This document shows positions 1 to 9,487 of a stretch of 63,967 bases of DNA, piece after piece. The notes under the pieces are model-generated. The model had not been told where the DNA came from. It made no database searches and saw only the letters and a program-made list of their open reading frames with translations. The first letter of the stretch is position 1. Each line of letters opens with the position of its first letter. Position numbers and translations under genes: made by a program. The DNA is from Deltaproteobacteria bacterium (GTDB lineage Bacteria > Desulfobacterota > Syntrophobacteria > Syntrophobacterales > Syntrophobacteraceae), in assembly GCA_021777755.1 (NCBI GenBank), contig JAJYDE010000020.1, positions 1-63,967 of the forward strand, written 5' to 3'.

Positions 1-682
1 CGATTTTCAAGGAGAGCAAATGTGGTGCCAAAAAAGTCAAGTGGTGACCTATGTTGCCGTAATTATGGAACTATATTACATGTACTGTTAAAGATGAGCC
101 ATAGGGTACTTTTGAGTATCAAACCGGGGCTCCCAAAGTTTTACGAAATCCCGTGAAATCAAAATTAATTATCCTTTTCCGTCCCCCGCCGGACATGAAC
201 TTCCCGAAGTGTTTTTAAGACGAGACAATTTACAACAAACCGTCCGCCTTCACGCAGATTTTTTTTGCGGCATAAATTCAGCCGTTTTCCCATAACTAGA
301 CAAAAAGCCGGGATCTGTCCAGTCATCAGTGCCCCGTCGAGATCGCGAGCGGCACCTTGCCACTGCCGGTGGTCCATCCTTGCCATCCGCCGATCCGGAT
401 GTGGAGTGCCGTGCTCAACACCCCGGTTCGAGCTGAGCACGAAGCACAGCCGCCCGCCGCGCCTGGTAAGCTCCGCAGGGGGCTGGCCCGCTTTTTCGCG
501 ATTTGCTCGCGGAGTTGCGCGGCTCCGGTGCATGGCTCTCATAGCCGCCGGCGCTCGCCGGCAAGGGAACTCCACGCGGCCGGGCTTTCGTTTTGCTTTT
601 CCACCTTGCGGGCGATATCCCCGCGATCGGTCTAATGTCCACGTGCGAAGGCGTCGGCATTGGCGCCCCTGCCCCCTGTCCG
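1..682. other. Non-coding or degraded stretch, no supported gene
   Basis: The first 160 bases are AT-rich. The rest is GC-rich, with open frames on both strands that lack a recognisable domain, a good ribosome binding site or protein-like composition (they are rich in Arg, Pro, Ser and Cys). A hairpin with GCCGGC arms lies at 547-562. The stretch lies downstream of the exosortase fragment. It may be a degraded element or a structured non-coding region; I cannot identify it. Confidence 0.4.
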
Positions 683-1369
683 TCAGCCCCTTTTTTCAAA
701 CTTTCCTTTGTAAACCTGGACGAGCCGCGAAAGTATGGAGCTAAAGAGGTAGAAAAAGGCGGCAGCCCTCAAGAAAAGGGCCGCGCCGATCAATTCATGG
801 AAGAGTCCCCTGGCCGCCTCCGGGCCGAAATTGAAAACGAGAAAGGCCGTAAGCGAAATTCGGAAAACATTGACCGCAATGGCCACCGGCACGGTTGTCA
901 AAATCACCAGCAGCCTTTGCCACAAGGTCTTGTTATTGAAATAGACAATGAGTGTGCCGATGGTCAGAAGCGAGATTATGGAGCGTATTCCGCTGCATGC
1001 TTCCGCCACATTGAGCGCCGTGTTCGGAAGATGGATCACGTTGCCTTTGCGAATGGCCGGGACCGCCAGATAGTCCAAAATGTGCGAGGCGTAACGTGAG
1101 GCAAAGAGCCGCATTGGAAAAGTTATCTTCTGAATGACGATTGTTGGAATCGGAATCATGAAGATAAGAAATGCGACGGGAAATGCGATCGTCTTAAGAT
1201 GAGCCTTTCCCGGGACGAAAAGGATAATTCCCGCGATCACCATCAGAAACGAGAACTGCTGGAGAAAGGGTTGCTCGGCGATCTTGCCGAGCAGGAAAAA
1301 AAGCAGTCCCGAAGCCAGAAAGAGCAGCCCCCAGTTGCTTGGAAATGGCGGCGAATAAAGGCCGGCTTT
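683..1369 (-). pseudogene. Exosortase (XrtA/EpsH type), 5'-truncated
   Basis: The frame encodes the C-terminal three quarters of an exosortase, the membrane transpeptidase that processes PEP-CTERM-type sorting signals. Four to five hydrophobic segments are visible. The three catalytic motifs are present: Cys in EACSGIRS, Arg in NVFRI and His in FHELIG. Similarity to the family continues upstream of the first ATG (position 1243), through a stretch containing SNWGLLFLASGL, to an in-frame TGA at 1370-1372. About 60-80 N-terminal residues of a normal ~280-residue protein are missing. The break coincides with the start of a transposase remnant on the other strand, so I infer the gene was disrupted. 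Translation from 1243 would give 186 residues, but this is unlikely to be a complete enzyme. Confidence 0.75.
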
Positions 1370-1608
1370 TCACGGGCGCCGCCTTCGGGAGAACGGATTT
1401 CTTCGAGCCGTAAGTTGAAAGGCGAACGGGGGGGTCTGGCAACGCGGATTTTGGGAACATACCATACGGGACGAAGAAGATTTGAAAAACCACATGGATT
1501 ATGTTCAATATAATCCGGTCAAACACGGGTTGGTTCAGAGGGCGTCGGATTGGCCCCATTCCACGTTTCATCATTACGTGCAACGCGGTGTCCATACGGC
1601 GGCCTGAA
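1360..1608 (+). pseudogene. REP-associated tyrosine transposase (RAYT) C-terminal remnant, frameshifted
   Basis: Two successive frames match the C-terminus of the IS200-like REP-associated transposase family. The first reads FSRAPPSGERISSSRKLKGERG. After a run of seven G (near 1430-1436) the frame shifts to VWQRGFWEHTIRDEEDLKNH, followed by the hallmark YNPVKHGLV and DWPHSTFHHYV, and stops at 1606-1608. The catalytic HUH part is absent. The family mobilises or maintains REP palindromes; two REP-like hairpins occur near 29.1 kb. The remnant abuts the truncated exosortase. Confidence 0.75.
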
Positions 1609-1782
1609 AGAGGGGTCGAACGACGATTTTGGGGAAATGAGCTGAACCTGGGGTCAAAACGATGTGTTGCGTCCCATAAAGCCAGGGACTTCACCCATCC
1701 CGCCGGCTTCCCGCCGGGCGCAATCGTCGGAATACGCAACCACCCCCCGGAGCCATCAATTCGCAGTGAAAGAGTTAAAGCC

Positions 1783-3159
1783 ATGCATAAACCTCGGGCG
1801 CCCATGATTTTGCTGATAAATCCCTGGGTTCACGATTTCGCCGCCTTCGATCTGTGGGCAAAACCGATGGGTCTGCTGTTTCTCGCATCTCTTCTTAGAG
1901 AAGGAGGCTGCGGCGCGGCATTGATCGACTGCCTCGACAGGCACGACTCGTTTACGAATTGCCATCCCGAAGTAATGGCCGGCAGGGACAAAAAATTCGG
2001 AACCGGCAAATATCCGAGGATGCGCATCGCCAAACCCGAGCCTTACGCCGGTTTCCCGCGTCATTTTCATCGCCACGGGATTCATCCCGAGAGCTTTCGG
2101 CGAAAGCTGGCTGAAATCGACAAGCCCGATATGGTCTGGATCACTTCCGTCATGACCTACTGGTACCCTGGAGTTTCGGAGGCGATCCGGATGGTGCGGG
2201 AGGTTTTTCCAGAGGTCCCCGTGTGGCTCGGGGGCATATACGCGAGGCTTTGCCCCTCTCACGCCCAACGCTTGAGCGGAGCCGACCGGGTCATAACGGA
2301 GAACTTGGCCGGCATTCCTCAAATGATCCGCGAGCAGACCGGTTTTTCCCCGAGCAACGAAAGCGCCTGGGGAGATTTTTGTTCATGGCCGCTTCCAGCC
2401 CTGGACCTTTTAGAACCCGCGGCGGGCTACGCGCCTCTTCTTACCGGGCTGGGATGTCCCTACAGATGCCCTTACTGCGCATCGGCAACTCTTCAGCCCG
2501 AACGTCAAAGACTGGGCTTTCAGCGCATAATGGAACAGATCCGACGGGGGCAAGAGATCCTCGGGGCAAGCGATTTTGCCTTCTACGACGACGCGCTTCT
2601 GCTCGAGGCCGAACAGTCCCTGAGGCCCGTTCTGGAAAAGATCGCCAGGGATGGTCCCAAGGTTTCCTTCCACGTTCCCAATGCCTTGCATGTGCGGGCG
2701 CTTTCCAGGGACTGGTGTGATCTGCTGTATGCCTCGGGGTTCAGGACCATCCGGCTGGGGCTCGAGACGGCCCTGGACGGCAGGAGCCGTCAATGGGGCG
2801 GAAAGGTTCACTCCGAGATGTATTTGGAGGCGGTTGAAAATCTCTTCGCGGCCGGCTTTTCCAAAGACGACCTGGGGGCCTACCTGATTTGCGGTCTACC
2901 CGGCCAGGCGCCCGAAGAAGTCGCGCGGTCCATCGGCTTTGTGCGCCAAAGCGGCGTCCGGCCGCTTGTCGCCGAGTTTTCCCCAATTCCCGGAACCCTC
3001 ATGTGGAACCAGGCCGCCGCCCTATCCCCCTTCGATATCGAAGCCGAGCCGCTCTACCACAACAACACCTTCTTTGCCTGCCGCCGCCCGGATTTCACCT
3101 ACACCGACCTGGTGGCGCTAAAGAGATTGGCGGCCAAAACAAATCCGGGTGAAGGCTGA
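1783..3159 (+). CDS. B12-binding-domain radical SAM protein
   Basis: A 458-residue protein. The N-terminal ~200 residues resemble a cobalamin-binding fold (ILLINPW start, PMGLLFLASLLREGG, later VWLGGIYARLCP). The radical SAM core begins with the cluster motif CPYRCPYC, in which three cysteines bind the [4Fe-4S] cluster. A later segment (RLGLETALDG, LICGLPGQ) is typical of the TIM barrel of this family. The ATG at 1783 is chosen because the protein then starts just before the first beta strand; an internal ATG at 1804 is an alternative. The substrate cannot be inferred. The gene stands alone between the RAYT remnant and the convergent lpd. Confidence 0.8.
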   Translation: MHKPRAPMILLINPWVHDFAAFDLWAKPMGLLFLASLLREGGCGAALIDCLDRHDSFTNCHPEVMAGRDKKFGTGKYPRMRIAKPEPYAGFPRHFHRHGIHPESFRRKLAEIDKPDMVWITSVMTYWYPGVSEAIRMVREVFPEVPVWLGGIYARLCPSHAQRLSGADRVITENLAGIPQMIREQTGFSPSNESAWGDFCSWPLPALDLLEPAAGYAPLLTGLGCPYRCPYCASATLQPERQRLGFQRIMEQIRRGQEILGASDFAFYDDALLLEAEQSLRPVLEKIARDGPKVSFHVPNALHVRALSRDWCDLLYASGFRTIRLGLETALDGRSRQWGGKVHSEMYLEAVENLFAAGFSKDDLGAYLICGLPGQAPEEVARSIGFVRQSGVRPLVAEFSPIPGTLMWNQAAALSPFDIEAEPLYHNNTFFACRRPDFTYTDLVALKRLAAKTNPGEG

Positions 3160-3186
3160 TGCTGCAGGGGGCGAACAAAAGCGGCC

Positions 3187-4575
3187 CTACCCCCCGAGCA
3201 TTGCCGCACTTTCCCGCACCGCCTCGCAGAGCGTGGGGTGGGCGTGAACGGTTTTGGCAAGTTCCAGGGCGCTCATGTGAGAACGGACCGCGAGGACGCA
3301 TTCGGCGATCAGTTCGGAAGCGCGCGCCCCGATGATGTGAACGCCAAGGAGGCGGCCGGATTTCGAGTGGGCAAGAATCTTTACAAACCCCGCCGTTTCT
3401 CCCAGGCACTGTGCCCGCCCGGTCCCGGTAAAAGGATAGACCGCCGATTTGAAATCCACGCCGAGATTTTTCAACTCCTGTTCGCTCTTGCCGACCGAGG
3501 CCGCTTCAGGCGCCGTGTAGACAACCGCGGGCATGGAGTCGTAGTCGACTTCGCTCGAAAGCCCGGCCAGCCTTTCGACCGCCGCGATCCCTTCGGCCGA
3601 TGCCTTGTGGGCGAGCATGGGGCCGGGTATGAGGTCTCCTATGGCATAGAGTCCAGGAAGGTTTGTGCGGTAGTCCTGGTCCACGGCGACAAAGCCGCCC
3701 GGAGCGCGCTCGATGCCCAGTTCGTCCAGGCCAAGACCTCGCACCAGGGGTTTTCGCCCGACCGCGACGAGCACCTTGTCAAATTCGGCCTGCTCCTGCC
3801 CGCCATCTTCCGTGTCGAGGAAAAGCCGAACCTTCTCGGCGCTCTTTTCCGCCCGCACGACCTTGGTTTTCACCCGGAAATCGATTCCCTGCTTTACCAG
3901 CTGCCGTTCGAGAAGTCGCCCGACCTGGGCGTCGAGCGTGGAGGCAATGCGGGGCAGAAGTTCGATCACCGTCACCCGCGAACCCAGGCGGGCCCAGACC
4001 GATCCCAGTTCGAGACCTATATAACTTCCCCCGATGATTCCCAGCCTCTCGGGAACCGATTCGAATTCCAGCGCTCCGGTAGAGCTTACGACCAGGTTAT
4101 TGTCGAAGGGCAGAAAAGGCAGTTCCACCGGTTCGCTTCCGGTGGCCAGGAGCACCGCTTCGGAACCGCGGGTCTCAAGGGTGTTGTCCGGGGTGGTCAC
4201 TTCCACTTGATTTGCCGAAATCAGCCGCGCCGAGCCCCGGATCAGCTTTACCCCGTTTCTGTCCATGAGCTTTCGGACATTTTCGACCAGCCCTTCGACG
4301 ATTCTTCGCTTGCGCTCCATGAGGGCGGCCAGGTCGATCGAAACCCCCTCGACCCGAATGGCGTGTTCGCCCAGCCGGTTTTTGGCCATCAGGTAATGGT
4401 CGGTCGATTCAAGGAGAGCCTTACTGGGTATGCAGCCCACATTCAAGCAGACCCCTCCGGGGCGCGGGTCCTTTTCCACGCAGGCGGTCTTCATCCCCAG
4501 CTCGGCGGCACGTATGGCGGCCACGTAACCGCCGGGCCCCGCGCCGATCACGATCAAATCGTAGTGTTCAGCCAT
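3187..4575 (-). CDS. lpdA: Dihydrolipoyl dehydrogenase (E3)
   Basis: A 462-residue flavoprotein that reoxidises the dihydrolipoyl group of the E2 subunit and passes electrons to NAD+. An N-terminal FAD-binding GAGPGG motif lies near residue 11. The redox-active disulfide is CLNVGC (Cys43 and Cys48). A second NAD-binding GGSYIGLELG lies mid-protein, and the C-terminal His-Glu pair is in HAHPTLCE (His446, Glu451). It is the last gene of the sucA-sucB-lpd operon and starts 6 bases after the sucB stop. It could also serve other lipoyl complexes, but the context ties it to 2-oxoglutarate dehydrogenase. Confidence 0.95.
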   Translation of the reverse strand: MAEHYDLIVIGAGPGGYVAAIRAAELGMKTACVEKDPRPGGVCLNVGCIPSKALLESTDHYLMAKNRLGEHAIRVEGVSIDLAALMERKRRIVEGLVENVRKLMDRNGVKLIRGSARLISANQVEVTTPDNTLETRGSEAVLLATGSEPVELPFLPFDNNLVVSSTGALEFESVPERLGIIGGSYIGLELGSVWARLGSRVTVIELLPRIASTLDAQVGRLLERQLVKQGIDFRVKTKVVRAEKSAEKVRLFLDTEDGGQEQAEFDKVLVAVGRKPLVRGLGLDELGIERAPGGFVAVDQDYRTNLPGLYAIGDLIPGPMLAHKASAEGIAAVERLAGLSSEVDYDSMPAVVYTAPEAASVGKSEQELKNLGVDFKSAVYPFTGTGRAQCLGETAGFVKILAHSKSGRLLGVHIIGARASELIAECVLAVRSHMSALELAKTVHAHPTLCEAVRESAAMLGG

Positions 4576-4581
4576 GGCTTT

Positions 4582-5865
4582 TTAAATCTCCATCATGATC
4601 CGCTCGGGGTTTTCGATCAATTCCTTGATTCGTCCAAGAAAAGTGACCGCCTCCCGGCCGTCGATTATCCGGTGATCATAGCTTAGAGCCACATACATCA
4701 TCGGCCGGATGACCACTTGGCCGCCAGCGGCCACGGGGCGGTCCTCGATCTTGTGAAGCCCCAGGATGGCGCTCTGGGGAGGGTTCAAGATCGGGGTGCT
4801 CAAAAGCGAGCCGAATACCCCTCCGTTTGTAATGGTGAATGTGCCCCCTTCCAGATCCGAGATATCGAGCTTGTTTTCCCGCACTTTCAGGGCGAAATTG
4901 GCGATTTCCCGCTCGATGGCCGCAAAGCCGAGTTTGTCGGCATTCCGTATCACCGGAACGACCAGCCCGCGTTCGGCTCCGATGGCCATACCGATGTGGT
5001 AATAGTTGTGGTAGACGATCTCGTTTCCTTCGATAAAACCGTTTACCACCGGGCTTTCTTTCAGCGCGGCCACGGTTGCCGCGACAAAAAAGGACATGAA
5101 CCCGAGCCTTATGCCGTATTTTTTCTGGAAATTCTCCCCGAAGTTTTTCCTGAGGGCCTGGACCCGGCTCATGTCGATTTCGTTGAAGGTCGTTAGCATG
5201 GCGGTATTGCGACGGGCTTCAAGAAGCCTTGCGGCTATGCGCTGCCGGATCGGGGTCATGGGCTTGCGAACGGTATCCTCCGGCCCGGCGGGGGAAGGCC
5301 GTTTCACCTGCTCGGGCGCATTCCGGGCGGCCGGGGCATCCACGGACTTTTCCGCACCGCTTCCTTCGAGATGGAGCAGCACGTCTCCCTGGGTGATCCT
5401 TCCGCCGGGACCCGTCGGGGTAACGGCCGAAAGGTCCACCCCCTTTTGCTCGGCCAGGGCGCGAACAGATGAGGAGATGACCGGCTTGGGCGTCGTTTTT
5501 TCTTGAGCGGGAGCCGCGGCTTCTTGCGCCTCCGGGGGGGGCGGAGTTTGCGGGGCAGGCGGCGGACCTGCGGGGGGCCGAGCCGGTTCCTTCACTTGCT
5601 CATCAGCCACCGGAGGCGTACCGGCCGCTTTGCCCGATTCTTCCAGCCTCCCCACAACGGCGCCGATTTTTACCGTCACCCCTTCGGGGACAAGGATTTT
5701 CAAAACTCCGTCGGCGGGCGCCCCGATTTCCAAAGTGACCTTATCCGTTTCGATAACGAAAAGAACATCGTCCTTGCGGACCGATTCCCCCTCTTTTTTG
5801 AGCCACTGCGCGAGGAGTGCTTCCTGGACCGATTCGCCGACTTCGGGGATTTTGAGTTCCGTCAT
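4582..5865 (-). CDS. sucB: Dihydrolipoyllysine-residue succinyltransferase (E2 of 2-oxoglutarate dehydrogenase)
   Basis: A 427-residue E2 subunit. The N-terminal lipoyl domain (about 1-77) has the lipoylation site ETDKVTLE at Lys42. A Pro/Ala/Gln-rich linker follows. The peripheral subunit-binding domain is near 130-168 ([20 protein letters not shown]). The C-terminal catalytic acyltransferase has SYDHRIIDG (His398, Asp402). The domain order and the single lipoyl domain fit the succinyltransferase. The start lies 11 bases after the sucA stop, so the two are probably co-transcribed. Confidence 0.95.
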   Translation of the reverse strand: MTELKIPEVGESVQEALLAQWLKKEGESVRKDDVLFVIETDKVTLEIGAPADGVLKILVPEGVTVKIGAVVGRLEESGKAAGTPPVADEQVKEPARPPAGPPPAPQTPPPPEAQEAAAPAQEKTTPKPVISSSVRALAEQKGVDLSAVTPTGPGGRITQGDVLLHLEGSGAEKSVDAPAARNAPEQVKRPSPAGPEDTVRKPMTPIRQRIAARLLEARRNTAMLTTFNEIDMSRVQALRKNFGENFQKKYGIRLGFMSFFVAATVAALKESPVVNGFIEGNEIVYHNYYHIGMAIGAERGLVVPVIRNADKLGFAAIEREIANFALKVRENKLDISDLEGGTFTITNGGVFGSLLSTPILNPPQSAILGLHKIEDRPVAAGGQVVIRPMMYVALSYDHRIIDGREAVTFLGRIKELIENPERIMMEI

Positions 5866-5876
5866 GATATCTCCTC

Positions 5877-8591
5877 TCAGGGTGATCCGAAGGCCGTTTC
5901 CAACAGGTTGTCCTGCTCCTGCCGATAGGTCGTGAGATAGCCGGATGCCGGGCTTGCCGCCGGGGCTCTTCCAATATAAGCCGGGTCTTCACCCGTCACC
6001 TTCTTGAGCCTTGGCTCCATGAAACTCCAGCCGCCCATGTTTTCCGGCTCCTCCTGGAGCCAGTAATACGAGGAGGCCGAAGGGTATCGGGCAAGAACGG
6101 ACTTGAGGGCGGCTTCCGAAAACGGATAGAGCTGTTCGATGCGAATAATGGCCGTATCGGTGGTTCCAACCGTCTTCCGTTTCTCGAAGAGTTCATAATA
6201 GATTTTGCCGGTGCAAAAATAGATCTTGCGCGCATTTTCAAAGCCGGGATCGTCTATGATTTCCCGGAAATGGCCGGAGGAAATTTCCGGCAGGGTCGAG
6301 ACCGCCTCCGGGCGTCTCAGCAAACTTTTGGGCGTCAGAACGATCAGCGGTTTCCGAAAATTTCTGCGCATCTGCCTGCGTAGAAGATGAAAATACTGGG
6401 CGGGGGTGCTGGGGTAGCAAACCTGCATGTTGTCTTCCGCGCAAAGCTGCAAGTGCCTTTCGAAACGGGCGCTCGAGTGCTCGGGGCCCTGCCCCTCCAG
6501 GCCGTGGGGCAGCAGGATCGTCAGGCCGCTCGGGCGCCGCCATTTGGACTCGGCCCCCGAGATGAACTGATCGAAAACCGACTGGGCGTTGTTGGCGAAG
6601 TCGCCGAACTGGGCCTCCCAGATGGTGAGGGTTTCCGGGGTGGTGAGCGAATAGCCGTATTCGAAGGCCAAAACGGCTCCCTCCGAAAGCGCCGAGTCGT
6701 AGACCATGAATTTTGCCTGGTCCGCCGAGAGGTGGTTTAGCGGGGTGTGGTGCTCCTCGGTGTTGACGTCGAAAAGGACGCTGTGCCTCTGGCTGAAAGT
6801 TCCCCTGCCGGAGTCCTGGCCGCTCAGGCGAACGGGTGTGCCTTCGGTTACAAGCGAGGCGAAGGCCAGGGCCTCGGCGTTGGCCCAATCGATGTCGCCG
6901 CCCTTTTGAACGCTTTGAAGCCTTCTGTCGAGGATCTTCCGCAGGCGGGGATGAACCGCGAAGCCCGGGGGAAAGGAGTTCAGCTTTGTTGCAAGCTCGA
7001 GGAGCTTTTCGCGGCCGGCGCCCGTCTCAACCGGGTCATGGGAATACTTTACGCTCATTTCCCGCCAGGCGTCGTAATATCTTTCCTCGGGCATCTGGCA
7101 GAGTTTGTCGTGCACTCTTTTATAGGCAAGCTCCATGCACTCGTTTACCCCGTTTGTAAACCGGTCGAGGTCCTCTTGGGAAGCAACCCCCGCTTGCTTG
7201 AGCGCGGTGAAGTAGATCTTGTAGAGCGGCGGGCGGTCTTTTATCCGGGCATACATTCCGGGCTGTGTGTAGTAGGGTTCGTCTCCTTCGTTGTGCCCGT
7301 AGCGCCTGAAGCAAACCAGGTCGATGACCACGTCTTTGGAAAACTTCTCCCTGTAGTCCAGCGCCAGCTTTACGGCGCCGACGGCCGCTTCGGGGTCTTC
7401 GCCGTGGACGTGGAAGATGGGCGCGGGCAGCATCTTGGCGATATCGGTGGCGTAGCGGGTGGAACGGGCGTGTTCGGGCAGGGTCGTAAACCCTATCTGG
7501 TTGTTGATCACCAGATGCAGGGTGCCCCCGTTCGAATAGCCTTCGAGCTGAGAGAGGTTGAGGGTTTCGGCCACCACGCCCTGGCCCGCGAAGGCCGCGT
7601 CTCCGTGGATCAAAACCGGAAGCACCCGACCGGGCCCGGCCTCTCCCAGCCGTTCCTGCCTGGCGTGGGCCAGTCCTTCGAGCACCGGGTCGACCGCCTC
7701 GAGGTGGCTGGGATTGCTCGGAATCAAAACTTTTATGCGCCGGCCTTCCCCCGCGTCCAGATCATCGACCATGTAGCCCCTGTGGTATTTTACGTCTCCC
7801 GAGCCGAACAGGGAGTGCGGATCGTAGTGCTCCTCGAATTCGCAGAAAAGATGCTCGTAGAGCTTGCCCAGAACGTTTACCTGGATATTCAGGCGCCCCC
7901 GGTGCGCCATGCCCATTACGACCTCGGAGCATCCCGCCCGCCCGGCATGTCCCAGCAGGAAGTGCAGCATGGGAATGATCACCTCGGCCCCTTCCAGGGA
8001 GAAGCGTTTTTGGCCCACGTAGCGGGTGTGGAGGAAATGTTCGAAAAGGGTGGCCTGGCAGAGTTTGTTTAAAATTTCGAACTGTTTGTCCCTGCCAAGG
8101 CCGGGCCGGTTTCTGGCCGGTTCCATTTGTTGCTGGAGCCAGTGGCGTTCTTCGGGGTCCTGAAGGTGCATGTATTCGACCCCGATCGATCGGCAGTAGG
8201 TTTCCTTGAGGGCCGCGACGATCTCTTTAAGAGGTCTTTCCTCCTGGAAAAGTGTCGCGGGGGCATGAAAGGCTCTGCCAAGGTCTTCGTCCGAGAGGCC
8301 GAAGCTGGAAAGTGCAAGGAGTTCATGCTCGTTTTCGCACCTGCCCAAAGGGTCCAGACAGGTCAAAATGTGCCCCAGGTCACGGTAGCGGTAGATGAGT
8401 TCCTGAACGCCGCATTGCCTCGAAATCTCGTTTTTGTCCAAGAGAGCCGGCCCGGTCTTTGCGAAGCTGGCCGCAAGATCGAAGCCTTCGAAAAAAATCC
8501 GCCATTCGTGGTTGACGCTCTCCGGGTTGGACTTCCACTTGAGATACTCCGATTCGATAAAGTCGGCTTGCAAATTCAAAGAATAATTCAT
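5877..8591 (-). CDS. sucA: 2-oxoglutarate dehydrogenase E1 component
   Basis: A 904-residue thiamine-diphosphate enzyme that decarboxylates 2-oxoglutarate and transfers the succinyl group to lipoyl-SucB. The N-terminus ([16 protein letters not shown]) is the E1 segment that binds the E2 core. ThDP and active-site motifs are visible ([29 protein letters not shown]), as is the transketolase-like C-terminal half ([14 protein letters not shown]). Length is normal for the family. The ATG at 8591 is preferred over a TTG two codons upstream. The gene heads the operon; a complete complex suggests an oxidative TCA branch or glutamate catabolism in an otherwise anaerobic-looking genome. Confidence 0.95.
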   Translation of the reverse strand: MNYSLNLQADFIESEYLKWKSNPESVNHEWRIFFEGFDLAASFAKTGPALLDKNEISRQCGVQELIYRYRDLGHILTCLDPLGRCENEHELLALSSFGLSDEDLGRAFHAPATLFQEERPLKEIVAALKETYCRSIGVEYMHLQDPEERHWLQQQMEPARNRPGLGRDKQFEILNKLCQATLFEHFLHTRYVGQKRFSLEGAEVIIPMLHFLLGHAGRAGCSEVVMGMAHRGRLNIQVNVLGKLYEHLFCEFEEHYDPHSLFGSGDVKYHRGYMVDDLDAGEGRRIKVLIPSNPSHLEAVDPVLEGLAHARQERLGEAGPGRVLPVLIHGDAAFAGQGVVAETLNLSQLEGYSNGGTLHLVINNQIGFTTLPEHARSTRYATDIAKMLPAPIFHVHGEDPEAAVGAVKLALDYREKFSKDVVIDLVCFRRYGHNEGDEPYYTQPGMYARIKDRPPLYKIYFTALKQAGVASQEDLDRFTNGVNECMELAYKRVHDKLCQMPEERYYDAWREMSVKYSHDPVETGAGREKLLELATKLNSFPPGFAVHPRLRKILDRRLQSVQKGGDIDWANAEALAFASLVTEGTPVRLSGQDSGRGTFSQRHSVLFDVNTEEHHTPLNHLSADQAKFMVYDSALSEGAVLAFEYGYSLTTPETLTIWEAQFGDFANNAQSVFDQFISGAESKWRRPSGLTILLPHGLEGQGPEHSSARFERHLQLCAEDNMQVCYPSTPAQYFHLLRRQMRRNFRKPLIVLTPKSLLRRPEAVSTLPEISSGHFREIIDDPGFENARKIYFCTGKIYYELFEKRKTVGTTDTAIIRIEQLYPFSEAALKSVLARYPSASSYYWLQEEPENMGGWSFMEPRLKKVTGEDPAYIGRAPAASPASGYLTTYRQEQDNLLETAFGSP

Positions 8592-8887
8592 GGGCAAAAG
8601 ACCTGAGTTGAAAAGTTTTCAAAACCAGCCCGCCCCCTTTCGGCAAGAATGGAGGCGGCGCGCCCTCCTGATGATCTGGTGTCCCGAAGGTAAGATCCGC
8701 GCCTTTTCACCGTATGTCGATCGAAAAAATCGTTTTTAGCCTACAGATAGCTATTTTGAACCCGATGTCAATAACCGGCGGCCATTGACGCTGGACGCCC
8801 GCGGGGCGGGGACCGGCGGAGGGAAAGGGGGGGAAAAACCAACAGGGGAAAAAGAAATGGAGAAATAAAGGGCTGAAACCATCGAGG

Positions 8888-9298
8888 CTAAGCGCGGACC
8901 AAGGCATCACGCTTCAAGTCCTCCGGCCCGTTTGATTTTACGGCAAAGGAATCGATAAAGTCTTTCAGTACGGTCCTGTGCTTTCCCGACAGGTTTTCAA
9001 ACTCGACTCCGCAACACTTGGCGTTGGTCGGCTCCCGGGGGCCTTCAGGGACCTCGTAATCATAAATAACCCTGCACCGGATTTTGTCCAGGTGAATGAA
9101 GCGGCCGTTACCGCCGAAAATCTGTATGGTGTTGGCACCCTCGGCAATCTTTTCCGGCGACAGGTAGTTCATGCAAAGCCCCCCCATGCCGATATTTTGA
9201 ATCCTGCCCATGTCTACCAGCTCATAGGGTTTGATGAAAGCCGCGTATGCTTCTTCTTTTACAGTAAATCTTTCGAATTTTCTTTTCTCTTCACCCAT
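8888..9298 (-). CDS. PilZ domain protein (predicted c-di-GMP receptor)
   Basis: A 136-residue soluble protein with the PilZ layout: an N-terminal basic motif (KRKFERF) matching the RxxxR c-di-GMP loop, then NIGMGGL matching the D/NxSxxG motif, in a small beta-barrel-like sequence that continues to CCGVEFENL. PilZ proteins bind cyclic di-GMP and control motility, exopolysaccharide or secretion. The gene stands alone between sucA and the protease gene. The output is unknown. The second motif has Gly where Ser is usual, so binding affinity is uncertain. Confidence 0.75.
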   Translation of the reverse strand: MGEEKRKFERFTVKEEAYAAFIKPYELVDMGRIQNIGMGGLCMNYLSPEKIAEGANTIQIFGGNGRFIHLDKIRCRVIYDYEVPEGPREPTNAKCCGVEFENLSGKHRTVLKDFIDSFAVKSNGPEDLKRDALVRA

Positions 9299-9487
9299 TG
9301 ATTCACCCGAAGGAAAGCATAGCCAGGAAACCTCGAAAAGTGACCGGGAAACACCTATACCAAATGTAACTTTTATTTTATTTGCAAAAAAAACGCAATC
9401 CCGCTTTTTGCCTTCGGAGCCAAAAAAAGGCGAATATGAAGTAATTATCTCAAGGCGGCGGGACCATCGTCCCGCCGCCCCACCGCC

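Noticed and set aside
3238-4686. Long open frames antisense to lpd, sucB, sucA, rnj and ftsK
   Set aside because: They mirror strongly coding genes in a GC-rich genome and have no domains of their own.
8707-8910. 67-codon frame on the minus strand with many Phe and Pro
   Set aside because: Composition is low-complexity, it overlaps the end of the PilZ gene and it has no family signature.
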